Of a DNA stretch of 18,917 nucleotides, positions 1-7,550 are shown piece by piece. A model generated the notes under the pieces. It had not been told where the DNA came from and did not search any database. It worked only from the letters and a program-made list of their open reading frames with translations. The stretch covers positions 1 through 18,917 of the forward strand of contig DBXN01000064.1 of assembly GCA_002309585.1 (NCBI GenBank), in the 5' to 3' direction. The stretch comes from Verrucomicrobia bacterium UBA1211 (GTDB taxonomy: Bacteria; Verrucomicrobiota; Kiritimatiellia; RFP12; UBA1067). The first letter of the stretch is position 1, and every line of letters starts with the position of its first letter. The position numbers were made by a program, and so were the translations under genes.

Positions 1-482
1 TTGCCCATCTGGGTGGCGACCTTGTACTTCTTCTCGGCGGCCATCATCAACGCGCACTCCTGGAAGGTGTGCGCCATCGGCTTCTCGACATAGATGCCCT
101 TGCCCATACCCATCGCCATCATCGCGATCGGGAAGTGGGAGTGATCCGGAACGCCGGCGGTCACGGCATCAATCTGGTTCCCCATCTCATCCAGCATCTT
201 CCGGAAATCCTGATACCGCTTCACGTTCGGATATTTCTTCAGGATGCCTTCCGTATGTTTCGCGCCCATGTGGGTGTCGCACAACGCGACGATGTTGCAC
301 AGTCCCGTCGAGGCCAACCCGTTGACCACATCCGCACCGCGGCAGCCGATACCGCAACACGCCACATTCACCTTCTCATTCGGTGACACTGCCCCCGCCG
401 CGCGGAGATACGGGAAGGACGAGAATGCCGCCATCGCGGCACTGGTTTTCAAAAACGACCTTCTTGAGAATCCCTTTGACAT
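1..482 (-). CDS. Gfo/Idh/MocA family oxidoreductase, Tat-exported (3' end outside window)
   Basis: Translating the minus strand from the ATG at 482 gives about 160 residues and the frame stays open to the window edge, so the C-terminus is missing. Residues 6-12 read SRRSFLK, a twin-arginine (Tat) signal followed by a hydrophobic stretch ending near LRAAGA, so export is predicted. A Rossmann start follows (KVNVACCGIGCRGADV), then IVALCDTH, an AVTAGVPDHSHF segment and the family's EKP motif (YVEKPMAH), whose Lys normally helps catalysis. The family oxidises or reduces sugars and inositols with NAD(P). Secreted PVC members usually keep their nucleotide bound, which is family knowledge. An AAAGGA ribosome site lies 7 bases before the ATG; nearby upstream ATGs are out of frame. 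The next gene downstream in the window, a glycosidase, suggests sugar catabolism. The substrate cannot be told. Confidence 0.9.
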   Translation of the reverse strand, partial: MSKGFSRRSFLKTSAAMAAFSSFPYLRAAGAVSPNEKVNVACCGIGCRGADVVNGLASTGLCNIVALCDTHMGAKHTEGILKKYPNVKRYQDFRKMLDEMGNQIDAVTAGVPDHSHFPIAMMAMGMGKGIYVEKPMAHTFQECALMMAAEKKYKVATQMG

Positions 483-506
483 CTTTCATTCCTTTCGTCT
501 GATCCA

Positions 507-518
507 TTGTTTAAACAA
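507..518. promoter_or_regulatory. Perfect 12-bp palindrome, possible operator
   Basis: TTGTTTAAACAA is a perfect inverted repeat lying between the candidate -10 box (527-532) and the start codon at 482, near the predicted transcription start. That is where a repressor operator would sit. The regulator is unknown. Confidence 0.3.
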
Positions 519-526
519 CACCTAAA

Positions 527-556
527 AGGATAAAGAATCAGGTGGATTTTGTCCAA
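527..556 (-). promoter_or_regulatory. Candidate sigma70-type promoter for the oxidoreductase gene
   Basis: On the minus strand TTGGAC (551-556) and TATCCT (527-532) are 18 bases apart, about 45 bases before the ATG at 482. Each box matches the consensus only partly. It is supported mainly by its position and by the palindrome just downstream of it. Confidence 0.3.
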
Positions 557-591
557 TCAAATCCTAAGCGACCAGAGATGAAAATCCGATC

Positions 592-3500
592 TCACTTGTA
601 CCCATGTTTGCAAACGAATCCGGCGCGGACGAAATCGACATGATCGCAGGCGATGCCGTCCTCCGTCTCGTCGACGACCAGACGGATCTGGCGGGCGCGG
701 CCTTCGATCGGCAGATCGAAGTGCCAGTAGCTGACCGTTTCGGGCGAAAGCAAGGGAGAGGAGCCGATCAACACCGGCGCCTCGCCCATCTCGCAGACAT
801 CGGCATAGACGCGGATAATGACCGAACGGCGGGGGTCCGTCTTGTGGAAATCATCCAGACCGGCAACCGCCACAAACCGTTCCGCCCCTTTGGGCAGATC
901 GTAGACCAGCAAGGCGGGGGCATGGACCCCGACCCCGACCGGATAGACCTGTCCGTTCAGCGTGAGAGGCTTGCCCGCAATCGAACGGTTCGGCGTCACC
1001 TGGCCCCAACCGACCGTGAGCCGGACCGGCTTCAGATCGGAGAGCGCCACGGTCGGTTCGGGCGGCAGCGGCGGGATGACGATCCGGTCGGGAGTGGCCA
1101 CCTCCACCTCGGCCGCCGGTGACCAGCTTCCATCCCAACCCCGCGCCTGGAGCGCGTAACGGTAACGGTTGCCCAGCGTGGTTTCCCGATCCTCAAATCC
1201 GGTTCCGGTGACGGTACGTTCCACCCGGTTCCCGTCGCGGTCCGTGCGGGTCAATCGGTAACCGAAGTTCGGCGCGGCATCCCAACTCACCTTCACCTGC
1301 TGATAGGTGACGCTTCCCCTGAAACCGGTCGGCCGCTGAAGCGGGAAGGGCGTTTGGGCCCCTTTCTTAAACCGGACCCGCCAGGCCAACCGCCCGGCGC
1401 GGGCCGGGGTGAAGGCCACCCGCAGGGTCGGTCCCTCAACCTTGACCTCGGCGGCATCCCCAGTCGCCGTTTCGGCGGCGGAAAAAACGATCCCCTCCGG
1501 CAGGACGAACCGCAACTCATACCGGTCGCGGGCGACGACAGCGCTGGTGCCGCTCACCGTCAACTCCTCCGCCGACCACCGTTCATCCTCAACCTCGAAA
1601 ACCGGACTCGCCACATGCCGGGAGGTACCGACCAGAACGGGCCGGTCGGCCAGTTTCCGAAGGGAGAGGACCCGGCAGGAGGCGGGCGGAAGTTCCACCG
1701 CGAGCCTTCCCTTGAAGGGCGGAACGAAGGTCTCTTCCCAGAAATCGTAACCGGTGTAGACCGCTTCGGGATCGAGTCCCGCGTAAGCGGCCCCGTAATC
1801 GATCGCCAGGCTCTCCTTCTCCTTCCAGTTGAAGAGTCCCACCACCGCATAGCCATTCGTCGCGAGCAACCAGGCGTTCGCGAGAGGTTGCTCGAAAAGG
1901 TCGATCGGGCGGACGGCGAGGGAACGATGCGGCGCAAGGGTTTTCTGGAGAACGGCGACCCGCTCATCGGAGAGTTCCGGCAACCAATCGCTGAAGGCGA
2001 AGAGCTGGCCTGTAATCGCAGCCCAGGAGGTGATCGCCCGGGCGTGGGCCAGAGGAATCGAGTTGCGGACATAGACGGGATCGGGGTCGTTGTACCAGAC
2101 CCGTCCGTTGTAGAAGTAACGGGCGGACCCGCGGACCGGACCCGCGCAGATCCCAGACCAGTTTGCGCCGTTGTCCGGCCCGATGCGCATCGCGTTCACC
2201 AGACCATAGGAGGCCCCCATCGTGCGCATGTTCTGCGAAACGTTGCAGCCCAGGATGAAGACCTCCTCCCCCGCCGCGTCGCGGACCATCTGAAGCCCCT
2301 TCCGGAAACACTCGACATTGGTCTTGGTCGGATCGTCAAAGATCTGACACCCCAGATCGTCCGGCAGATAACCGTCATTCACATAGAGCTGCTCGCAGGC
2401 CATCGCGGTCCACATACCGTCATACTTGAAGTAGCCGTAGCCCCACGTCTTGCTGATCCGCGCCACCTCGTCCGCAACATACCGTTCCACATCGGGATCG
2501 GTCATGTCCAGCGAGGTCCCACCCCAGAAGGTCTCATAGGGCGCATCCCGCTTCTGGTCGATCTTGAAGCGGCGGGTGTTCTTTTCGCCGGCCGGGGGAT
2601 AATCGATCGCGGAACGGACGAACCACGACTGCTTGTCGGCGTAATAGGGATCGTTCCAATTTCCGCTGAAGGGCATGAACCAGATTCCCGCCCGGATCCC
2701 TTTTCCCTTCAGGTAATCGGCGGTGGCCGCCATCCCGGAGGGATAGGGCCCGGTGGGGTTATGGGTGGTGAAATTCTTCTTCGGACCGTTTATCCGCTGC
2801 CCACTCTGCCAACCGTCGTCGATCTGGAAGAAATTGAAACCGTACGGCACCAGTTTCTCCGCCGCGGCATCGGCGAAGGCGCGGGTGGAACGCTCATCCC
2901 CGCAACCGCCATGTTTATTTGAGTACCAGGTGCAGAAACCGGAGAGTTGGGGGGCCATCTTGATCCGATAGTGCGCGGCGATCGCCTCGGCGTACCGCTC
3001 AAGCCCCTCGCGGCAATCGTTGAACGCCCCCAACAGGAAGGCCTCGCCCTGTTCCTCAGGCGACGCGGCCGTGCGCGGATAACGGCCATACTGTGACTCC
3101 GCCTGAAGAAGAATCTGCCGGCCATCCTGCGACTTCCCGCTGAAGACGATCCCGCTCGCCTTGTCGCTGGTCAACCAGGCGGCCACAACCCCGCGCCGGG
3201 TTCCGGGCCTCGCCACCGCGAGAAACATATACGACCCGCTGTGGCCGTCAACCGCCGTCAGCCCGCCGGTCCCCAACGCCTTGTGTGCGTCAGGGGCGTA
3301 ATCGGGATGCAGCCGGATTTCGGGGAGGCGTACAGTTTGAACCACCCGCTCCCCGGGCGGCAGCACGCAGTTCATCCGCACAAAGGGGCGATCGCCGTCC
3401 AGCCGCAGTTCATACCGATTCTCCGCCACCCGCCACGTCATCACACCCTTGTCATCCACTTGAGGCGCCGAACCCGAAACCGGCATCACCGCGAACGGGA

Positions 3501-3651
3501 TCCGTTCTCCCGTCTGGAAGAGGGCGACGCCATCCGAATCCCCTTGAACCGTCAAAAACCAGTTTGTGATTTTACACGAATCTCCCCAGACCCTGGCGTT
3601 CCCCATCGCCACCGCCAGCAACCCGACCAACATTCCATATCGTCCCATCAT
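592..3651 (-). CDS. Secreted alpha-galactosidase-like glycoside hydrolase (clan GH-D, GH36/GH27 type) with FN3 and NPCBM domains
   Basis: 1019 residues. Residues 1-23 form a signal peptide. A beta-rich N-terminal domain (about 25-235) precedes a (beta/alpha)8 barrel (about 236-560) carrying clan GH-D marks: GFCTWYS at 238-244, FFQIDDGW at 274-281, GIRAGIWFMPF at 318-328, FKYDGMW at 408-414 with D411 as probable nucleophile, and RIGPDNGANW at 489-498 with D493 as probable acid/base. A C-terminal beta domain follows (about 570-760), then a fibronectin type III-like domain (about 770-855), a proline linker, and an NPCBM-type carbohydrate-binding domain (about 868-1012). The barrel retains retaining alpha-galactosidase chemistry; the exact substrate (alpha-galactoside or relative) is inference. 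The ATG at 3651 sits 9 bases after AGGAG (3661-3665); a second ATG at 3648 is possible. It probably works outside the cytoplasm on polysaccharide and feeds sugar to enzymes such as the neighbouring oxidoreductase. Confidence 0.88.
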   Translation of the reverse strand: MMGRYGMLVGLLAVAMGNARVWGDSCKITNWFLTVQGDSDGVALFQTGERIPFAVMPVSGSAPQVDDKGVMTWRVAENRYELRLDGDRPFVRMNCVLPPGERVVQTVRLPEIRLHPDYAPDAHKALGTGGLTAVDGHSGSYMFLAVARPGTRRGVVAAWLTSDKASGIVFSGKSQDGRQILLQAESQYGRYPRTAASPEEQGEAFLLGAFNDCREGLERYAEAIAAHYRIKMAPQLSGFCTWYSNKHGGCGDERSTRAFADAAAEKLVPYGFNFFQIDDGWQSGQRINGPKKNFTTHNPTGPYPSGMAATADYLKGKGIRAGIWFMPFSGNWNDPYYADKQSWFVRSAIDYPPAGEKNTRRFKIDQKRDAPYETFWGGTSLDMTDPDVERYVADEVARISKTWGYGYFKYDGMWTAMACEQLYVNDGYLPDDLGCQIFDDPTKTNVECFRKGLQMVRDAAGEEVFILGCNVSQNMRTMGASYGLVNAMRIGPDNGANWSGICAGPVRGSARYFYNGRVWYNDPDPVYVRNSIPLAHARAITSWAAITGQLFAFSDWLPELSDERVAVLQKTLAPHRSLAVRPIDLFEQPLANAWLLATNGYAVVGLFNWKEKESLAIDYGAAYAGLDPEAVYTGYDFWEETFVPPFKGRLAVELPPASCRVLSLRKLADRPVLVGTSRHVASPVFEVEDERWSAEELTVSGTSAVVARDRYELRFVLPEGIVFSAAETATGDAAEVKVEGPTLRVAFTPARAGRLAWRVRFKKGAQTPFPLQRPTGFRGSVTYQQVKVSWDAAPNFGYRLTRTDRDGNRVERTVTGTGFEDRETTLGNRYRYALQARGWDGSWSPAAEVEVATPDRIVIPPLPPEPTVALSDLKPVRLTVGWGQVTPNRSIAGKPLTLNGQVYPVGVGVHAPALLVYDLPKGAERFVAVAGLDDFHKTDPRRSVIIRVYADVCEMGEAPVLIGSSPLLSPETVSYWHFDLPIEGRARQIRLVVDETEDGIACDHVDFVRAGFVCKHGYK

Positions 3652-3678
3652 CGCTTAACGCTCCTTTGCTCCATTCCC

Positions 3679-3699
3679 TCTCAACGTTCAATTCTCAAC
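3679..3699 (-). repeat. Three-unit heptamer repeat (NNTTGAN type)
   Basis: The minus strand reads GTTGAGA, ATTGAAC, GTTGAGA with a strict 7-base period. This is the same core (TTGA every 7 bases) as the longer array at 10258-10306 but in the opposite orientation. It lies in the 122-base gap upstream of the glycosidase gene, within its likely leader. No other element is evident in that gap (3652-3773). Confidence 0.6.
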
Positions 3700-3773
3700 A
3701 CGTCCAAGACAGCCGACACGCGACATGCCCTCCAACCTTTGGCTTCCGCCCCTATACCGTTTCTCCGTCACAC

Positions 3774-4802
3774 TCAATTCGCGGGAAGCCACTCGCCCTG
3801 CTCCATGAGGCCGCGTATGATGTTCGGCTCCAGCGAACGGTCGCTGAGGAGCATCATGTCCTGCCGCGAGTTGATCCATGACTTCTCGAAGAAGGCGGGC
3901 CGCTCGACCTTCTTCCCCGGCTCAAAGGGATTGTCCACCATCTTCACCTCCCGTATCTGCTGGCTCTTGCGTTCGCGGATACGGTCAAGCGTCGCCGCCG
4001 TCTCGGCCTGCGTCTTCCACCAGATCGCCCAGCCCTCCTCACGGCCCTGGATGGTACCCTGGACAAGCGCGTTCAGCGTCCGGTCCCGACGTTCCACCCA
4101 ACGCCCATTCACAAACATCGAGGCGAACATCCGGCCGCCTTCACGTAACGCGACGGGCATCTTTCCCGGCGGCGCAATGAACAGGCGCGGGAAGACCCGG
4201 ACGAAGTTGCAGAGTTTGGGGATCTTCGGATTCGGCACGGCACTGATGGAAAGGGCGATCGACATCGTATATTTCGCCTCGCACCGGACACCGCCGTACA
4301 GACAGGAGTAGGTTCCCTCGAATCCGAAGGAGTTGACGGTCGAAATGGTGGCCCCCTTGGCGTATGACGCGGCCAGCAGTTTCGTCAGCGGAGGGACCTC
4401 CTTCGTGAAACGCCCGCTCACGGCGACGAAATCGGAGAGCCCCGGTTCAACGATACTGCGGTTGATATCCGCCGCGATGTTCCGCGCCATCACGTTCGGG
4501 TCCTGAAACTCGGCGAGACGCTGTGGCGTCAGGACCTCGCTCGACATGATCATCGGCCCCATCGTCTGAAGTAACATGTGGCGGGAGGGTGACGAGAGAA
4601 TGGTACTCTCGGCGTACTTGTTGTCGCTCCGCATGTTCCAGACGATATAACCCTTCCCCTCCCAGCCCGGATCAAGCCGGTAGCAGACGGCGGGAAGCTG
4701 GAGACCTGGATCCCACAAGACGAAAAGTTTCTCCCCCGCGGCGAAAGCCGCCGAAGCCATACCGATTGCCGTTACCACAGACGCAACCACCTTCTTCATC
4801 AT
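3774..4802 (-). CDS. Secreted protein of unknown function (342 aa)
   Basis: I do not recognise the family. The start at 4802 is chosen because GGGAGG (4810-4815) lies 7 bases upstream; the frame's earlier ATG at 4817 overlaps this site. The protein begins MMKKVVASVV and has a clear signal peptide ending at about AAFA (residues 18-21), so it is exported. The mature part has no evident membrane segment. It is rich in Met and Arg and contains four cysteines (C40, C167, C174 and C198), of which C167 and C174 flank a glycine-rich turn. The last 100 residues are charged and helical in character (TLDRIRERKSQQIREVKMV, then a PFEPGKK loop). It has its own promoter facing away from the gene at 5048 and lies 122 bases upstream of the glycosidase, so joint transcription is possible but not shown. 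A structural or binding protein is as likely as an enzyme. Confidence 0.75.
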   Translation of the reverse strand: MMKKVVASVVTAIGMASAAFAAGEKLFVLWDPGLQLPAVCYRLDPGWEGKGYIVWNMRSDNKYAESTILSSPSRHMLLQTMGPMIMSSEVLTPQRLAEFQDPNVMARNIAADINRSIVEPGLSDFVAVSGRFTKEVPPLTKLLAASYAKGATISTVNSFGFEGTYSCLYGGVRCEAKYTMSIALSISAVPNPKIPKLCNFVRVFPRLFIAPPGKMPVALREGGRMFASMFVNGRWVERRDRTLNALVQGTIQGREEGWAIWWKTQAETAATLDRIRERKSQQIREVKMVDNPFEPGKKVERPAFFEKSWINSRQDMMLLSDRSLEPNIIRGLMEQGEWLPAN

Positions 4803-4860
4803 GCCGTTTCCTCCCATTCGTTACCGAAGAGCGTCTCCATCCCATTTGATCAACAGTGAA

Positions 4861-4889
4861 AGTATAGCGCATCCGCATCCCGCACACAA
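4861..4889 (-). promoter_or_regulatory. Sigma70-type promoter for the secreted unknown protein
   Basis: On the minus strand TTGTGT (4884-4889) and TATACT (4861-4866) are separated by exactly 17 bases. The -10 box matches consensus at 5 of 6 positions and lies about 58 bases before the ATG at 4802. The -35 box is weak (3 of 6). Confidence 0.5.
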
Positions 4890-4920
4890 TATCGGGAAAC
4901 ACCCTCTCTTCAACCACCAC

Positions 4921-4947
4921 TCCCTATCCCGTTCCCCATTCCCCAAT
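4921..4947 (+). repeat. Short degenerate C-rich heptamer repeat
   Basis: CCC(C) tracts recur about every 7 bases (TCCCTAT, CCCGTTC, CCCATTC, CCCAATA; one interval is 6). It is in the 245-base divergent intergenic region 4803-5047. The pattern recalls the short tandem heptanucleotide repeats (STRR) described in cyanobacteria, but it is too short and degenerate for a firm call. Confidence 0.35.
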
Positions 4948-4956
4948 AACTTGCTA

Positions 4957-4985
4957 TTGACCTTGCCTTCAAGATTCCTTACGCT
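4957..4985 (+). promoter_or_regulatory. Candidate promoter for the metallophosphoesterase-PHP gene
   Basis: TTGACC (4957-4962) and TACGCT (4980-4985) are 17 bases apart. The -35 box is good and identical to that of the promoter at 6578; the -10 is poor (3 of 6). The distance to the ATG at 5048 is plausible. Confidence 0.35.
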
Positions 4986-5047
4986 ATGCGCCTTCCAATC
5001 GGAACAGGAAGGCGAATGGCCCCTGACGGAGAGAAACGGTTAATGGT

Positions 5048-6562
5048 ATGAAGCGAGATTCGGTTGTGACAATCGTAGCGATTTCGGACATGCATTATTT
5101 CGGGTTAAGCCGCCCCGTGTCCAGACAGGAGAATGTCCGTGGCGAATTGGGCAGGACACTGCTGAAAAAAGTGTTCCTGCGGCTGGCCCATCAGGGAATC
5201 AAACCCGATGTCGCCGTCATTCTGGGCGATCTCCTCGATAACGGAACGGACCCCAACGGCGAATTGGACCTGATCACGATCCACGGGGAACTGACCCGGT
5301 GCGGGGTTCCCTGCATTGTCCTTCCCGGCAACCACGATGGCGATCCCTCCGCCTTCAACGCCCGGTTCGGAACGCCACCGGGGCTTTACCGTATCAAGGA
5401 CCTCGGTTTTGTCGTCATGGGTACCGCCTATGCGGAAAACTACCGGCCCTCCACCCCCGTCGAGGATCTGGCGCGGCTCAAACAGATCCGGAAAGAGAAT
5501 CCCGACCTCCCGCTGATCGCGCTCCAGCACGCCCCCGCCTATCCGGTCATCGACACCCTCTTCCCCTATCGGATCGCCAACGCCGCGCAGGTCATGGATG
5601 CCTACCGCAACTGCGCCGTCTCCCTCGCCTTGAGCGGCCATTACCACACCGGTACCGCCATCCGCCTCCATGACACAACACGCTACCACACTGTGCCCGC
5701 CCTCTGCGAGGCGCCGTTCCGTTTCTCGGTCATTCGGATCGAAGGTGACCGGATTGAGATTGATGAGCAATCTCTCGCGCTGCCGTCCGGCGCGCTGATG
5801 GATTCCCACTGCCACACCGAACACGCCTTCTGCGGAACCACCGTCGATACCGCGCCGGTCATCGCCACTGCCAAGGCGATGGGCATCGGCACGCTCTGCC
5901 TGACGGAACACGCCTTCCAACTCTATTTCGAGAAGCATGAGGCGATGGGCTTCCGCTGGCAAAGCGAGACCGAGCGGGTCGAACGGGCATGGGCCGCGCC
6001 CGGTCGGGGCCGCATGGCGGCCTATCGGCGTTTCGCCGAGAAGCTCCGCTCCCCCTTCGTCAAGATCGGATTGGAGGTAGACCTCTACGGCGATGGCGAG
6101 CTTCTGATCGCCCCGGAAGACCGGGCGTTCCCGTGGGACATCCTTGTGGGAGCGATCCACAAGATCAAGGATTACCGGCCGGGCGTCACCACCCAGCGCG
6201 AAGCGGAGGCGCTCTTCCTCCGTGATGTCGAACAGATCACCGGCACCGATATCCATGTCCTCGCCCATCCCTTCCGTTGGTTCGACCGGCATCACCTCCA
6301 GCGGCCAAAGCACCTTTACGGAGCGGTCTCTGACCTACTTGCGGAAAACGGCGTGGCCGTTGAGGTGAATTACCACACCTACTCGCCCGATCCCGGATTC
6401 GTCCGGCTCTGCGTCGCCAAAGGGATTCCCGTCGCGCTGGCATCAGACACCCACGACCTAGCTGAGGCGGGCGAATTCTGGCCCCATCTCCATCTTCTGA
6501 AACAGGCCGGCATCACCTCCAAAAACATGCACGATGTCCTCTTCAAGCTTCCCAAAAGCTGA
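5048..6562 (+). CDS. Fusion of calcineurin-like metallophosphoesterase and PHP-domain phosphoesterase
   Basis: 504 residues, no signal peptide, so cytoplasmic. The N-terminal half (about 7-235) is a metallophosphoesterase with the full metal set: DMH at 14-16, GDLLD at 60-64, GNHD at 94-97, H161 and GHYHTG at 197-202. The C-terminal half (about 249-500) is a PHP domain of histidinol-phosphatase type: MDSHCHTEH at 251-259, TEH at 286-288, GLEVD at 341-345, GAIH at 368-371, AHP at 406-408, VEVN at 438-441 and SDTHD at 466-470, which together provide all the usual His/Asp/Glu ligands of the PHP trinuclear centre. Both halves therefore look catalytic. Likely chemistry is hydrolysis of phosphomono- or phosphodiesters, perhaps two successive steps on one small molecule; the substrate is unknown. 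The ribosome site is poor (GGAG about 14 bases upstream), so expression may be low or the start slightly different. The gene has its own divergent promoter region and 100 bases separate it from the next operon. Confidence 0.85.
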   Translation: MKRDSVVTIVAISDMHYFGLSRPVSRQENVRGELGRTLLKKVFLRLAHQGIKPDVAVILGDLLDNGTDPNGELDLITIHGELTRCGVPCIVLPGNHDGDPSAFNARFGTPPGLYRIKDLGFVVMGTAYAENYRPSTPVEDLARLKQIRKENPDLPLIALQHAPAYPVIDTLFPYRIANAAQVMDAYRNCAVSLALSGHYHTGTAIRLHDTTRYHTVPALCEAPFRFSVIRIEGDRIEIDEQSLALPSGALMDSHCHTEHAFCGTTVDTAPVIATAKAMGIGTLCLTEHAFQLYFEKHEAMGFRWQSETERVERAWAAPGRGRMAAYRRFAEKLRSPFVKIGLEVDLYGDGELLIAPEDRAFPWDILVGAIHKIKDYRPGVTTQREAEALFLRDVEQITGTDIHVLAHPFRWFDRHHLQRPKHLYGAVSDLLAENGVAVEVNYHTYSPDPGFVRLCVAKGIPVALASDTHDLAEAGEFWPHLHLLKQAGITSKNMHDVLFKLPKS

Positions 6563-6577
6563 TAAGTCTTTCCCCTT

Positions 6578-6607
6578 TTGACCTTCCCTTTCCGATTTTG
6601 CTATACT
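6578..6607 (+). promoter_or_regulatory. Sigma70-type promoter of the membrane protein / binding protein / mnmA operon
   Basis: TTGACC (6578-6583) and TATACT (6602-6607) are 18 bases apart. The -10 box matches consensus at 5 of 6 positions. The predicted leader is about 50 bases before the ATG at 6663. This is the clearest promoter in the window. Confidence 0.6.
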
Positions 6608-6662
6608 GTGCGGCACAGGAAACGATCAGAGACGTTTTGCAACTACCGAGAGGAGAGCGCCT

Positions 6663-7550
6663 ATGGAAAACGAAGTGCAGACGGAGACCCCCGTATCCCC
6701 ATTCTGGAAACGGATCAAGAGCTGGCGGTTCATTCTGCTTGTCGTTCTGCTGATCGCCACCGTGCTGGGCGGAACCGAGCGGGCATTGGATTGGGCGACC
6801 ACGCCGCTCAGAAATCAGAACCTCACGTTTCTTGACGACTCGCTCCGCGACACCGCCGCCCTCATCATCCCGGTGGGACTGGCGAAGGCGACCGCCGATG
6901 TCATCGAAGGCTCCACCATCAGCGGCAACGCGGTTTTCGCCGAAGTGACGGTCCAGGCCGGCGACATCGCGCAACCGATCCTCGACTACATCAACATTGG
7001 CTGGAAGCTCCTGCTCGCCAGCTACACCTATCTTCTCTCCGCCAAGTTCATCGTGAACAACTGCAACAGCCTCGGCACGCCGATCCTCGCCTGTGCGTTG
7101 CTCTTTCTGATCTTCAATCTCTTTTTCCCGGAAACCGGGACATCGGAGAAAAAGCCGCTGCGGCTTGTCGCCCTGCTGGGAAACCGGATCCTCTTCATTG
7201 CGATCCTGCTGATGGCCATCCTGCCGCTGACCGTCGCCGGCACCTCCTACCTCTCAAAAAAGACGACCCAGCCGGCGCGGGTAGAGATTCAATCCTCCTT
7301 CGACCATATCGCGAAGACCCTCTCGATGCAGAAGGTCGAGCGTGAGAAAGACCCCACCAAAAAGATCGCGATCCTGAAACAGCGGATCTCCGAAATCGAA
7401 CAGCAGTCGGAACCGCTTCTCGCGGAGGTCACCTCGACCGTCTGCAAACTGACCGCCGTCAAACTTCTGAACGGCTTCGCCTTCCCGATCGTCTCGCTCC
7501 TCTTCCTGGTCTGGCTGGCCAAAGGATGCTTCCGGGAGAAAGAGGAATGA
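6663..7550 (+). CDS. Multi-pass inner-membrane protein of unknown family (295 aa)
   Basis: I do not recognise the family. A cytoplasmic-looking N-terminus (PVSPFWKRIKSWR) leads into a hydrophobic segment at about 22-38. Further probable membrane segments are at about 113-131, 138-155, 173-193 and 268-287, giving four or five spans. Between the first two is a roughly 70-residue soluble stretch. Between the last two is a charged helical region (about 205-260) with coiled-coil character (KKIAILKQRISEIEQQ). An AGGAG-type ribosome site lies 8 bases before the ATG. The stop overlaps the start of the next gene (ATGA), so the two are translationally coupled and may work together, for example as membrane platform and binding partner. 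It is not a typical ABC permease: I see no EAA-loop motif. Its role is open. Confidence 0.75.
   Translation: MENEVQTETPVSPFWKRIKSWRFILLVVLLIATVLGGTERALDWATTPLRNQNLTFLDDSLRDTAALIIPVGLAKATADVIEGSTISGNAVFAEVTVQAGDIAQPILDYINIGWKLLLASYTYLLSAKFIVNNCNSLGTPILACALLFLIFNLFFPETGTSEKKPLRLVALLGNRILFIAILLMAILPLTVAGTSYLSKKTTQPARVEIQSSFDHIAKTLSMQKVEREKDPTKKIAILKQRISEIEQQSEPLLAEVTSTVCKLTAVKLLNGFAFPIVSLLFLVWLAKGCFREKEE

Noticed and set aside
1354..2922. Long plus-strand open frame of 522 codons inside the glycosidase gene
   Set aside because: It is antisense to a gene with clear catalytic motifs. Its product is rich in Arg, Gly and Pro without domains, as expected for a shadow frame in GC-rich DNA.
5043..5051. 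Two-codon upstream frame (ATG GTA TGA) overlapping the start at 5048
   Set aside because: It is too short to judge and could occur by chance. The main frame starts at the ATG inside it.
5105..6313. Minus-strand open frame of 402 codons opposite the phosphoesterase fusion
   Set aside because: The plus strand has two complete sets of metal ligands in order; the antisense product is featureless.
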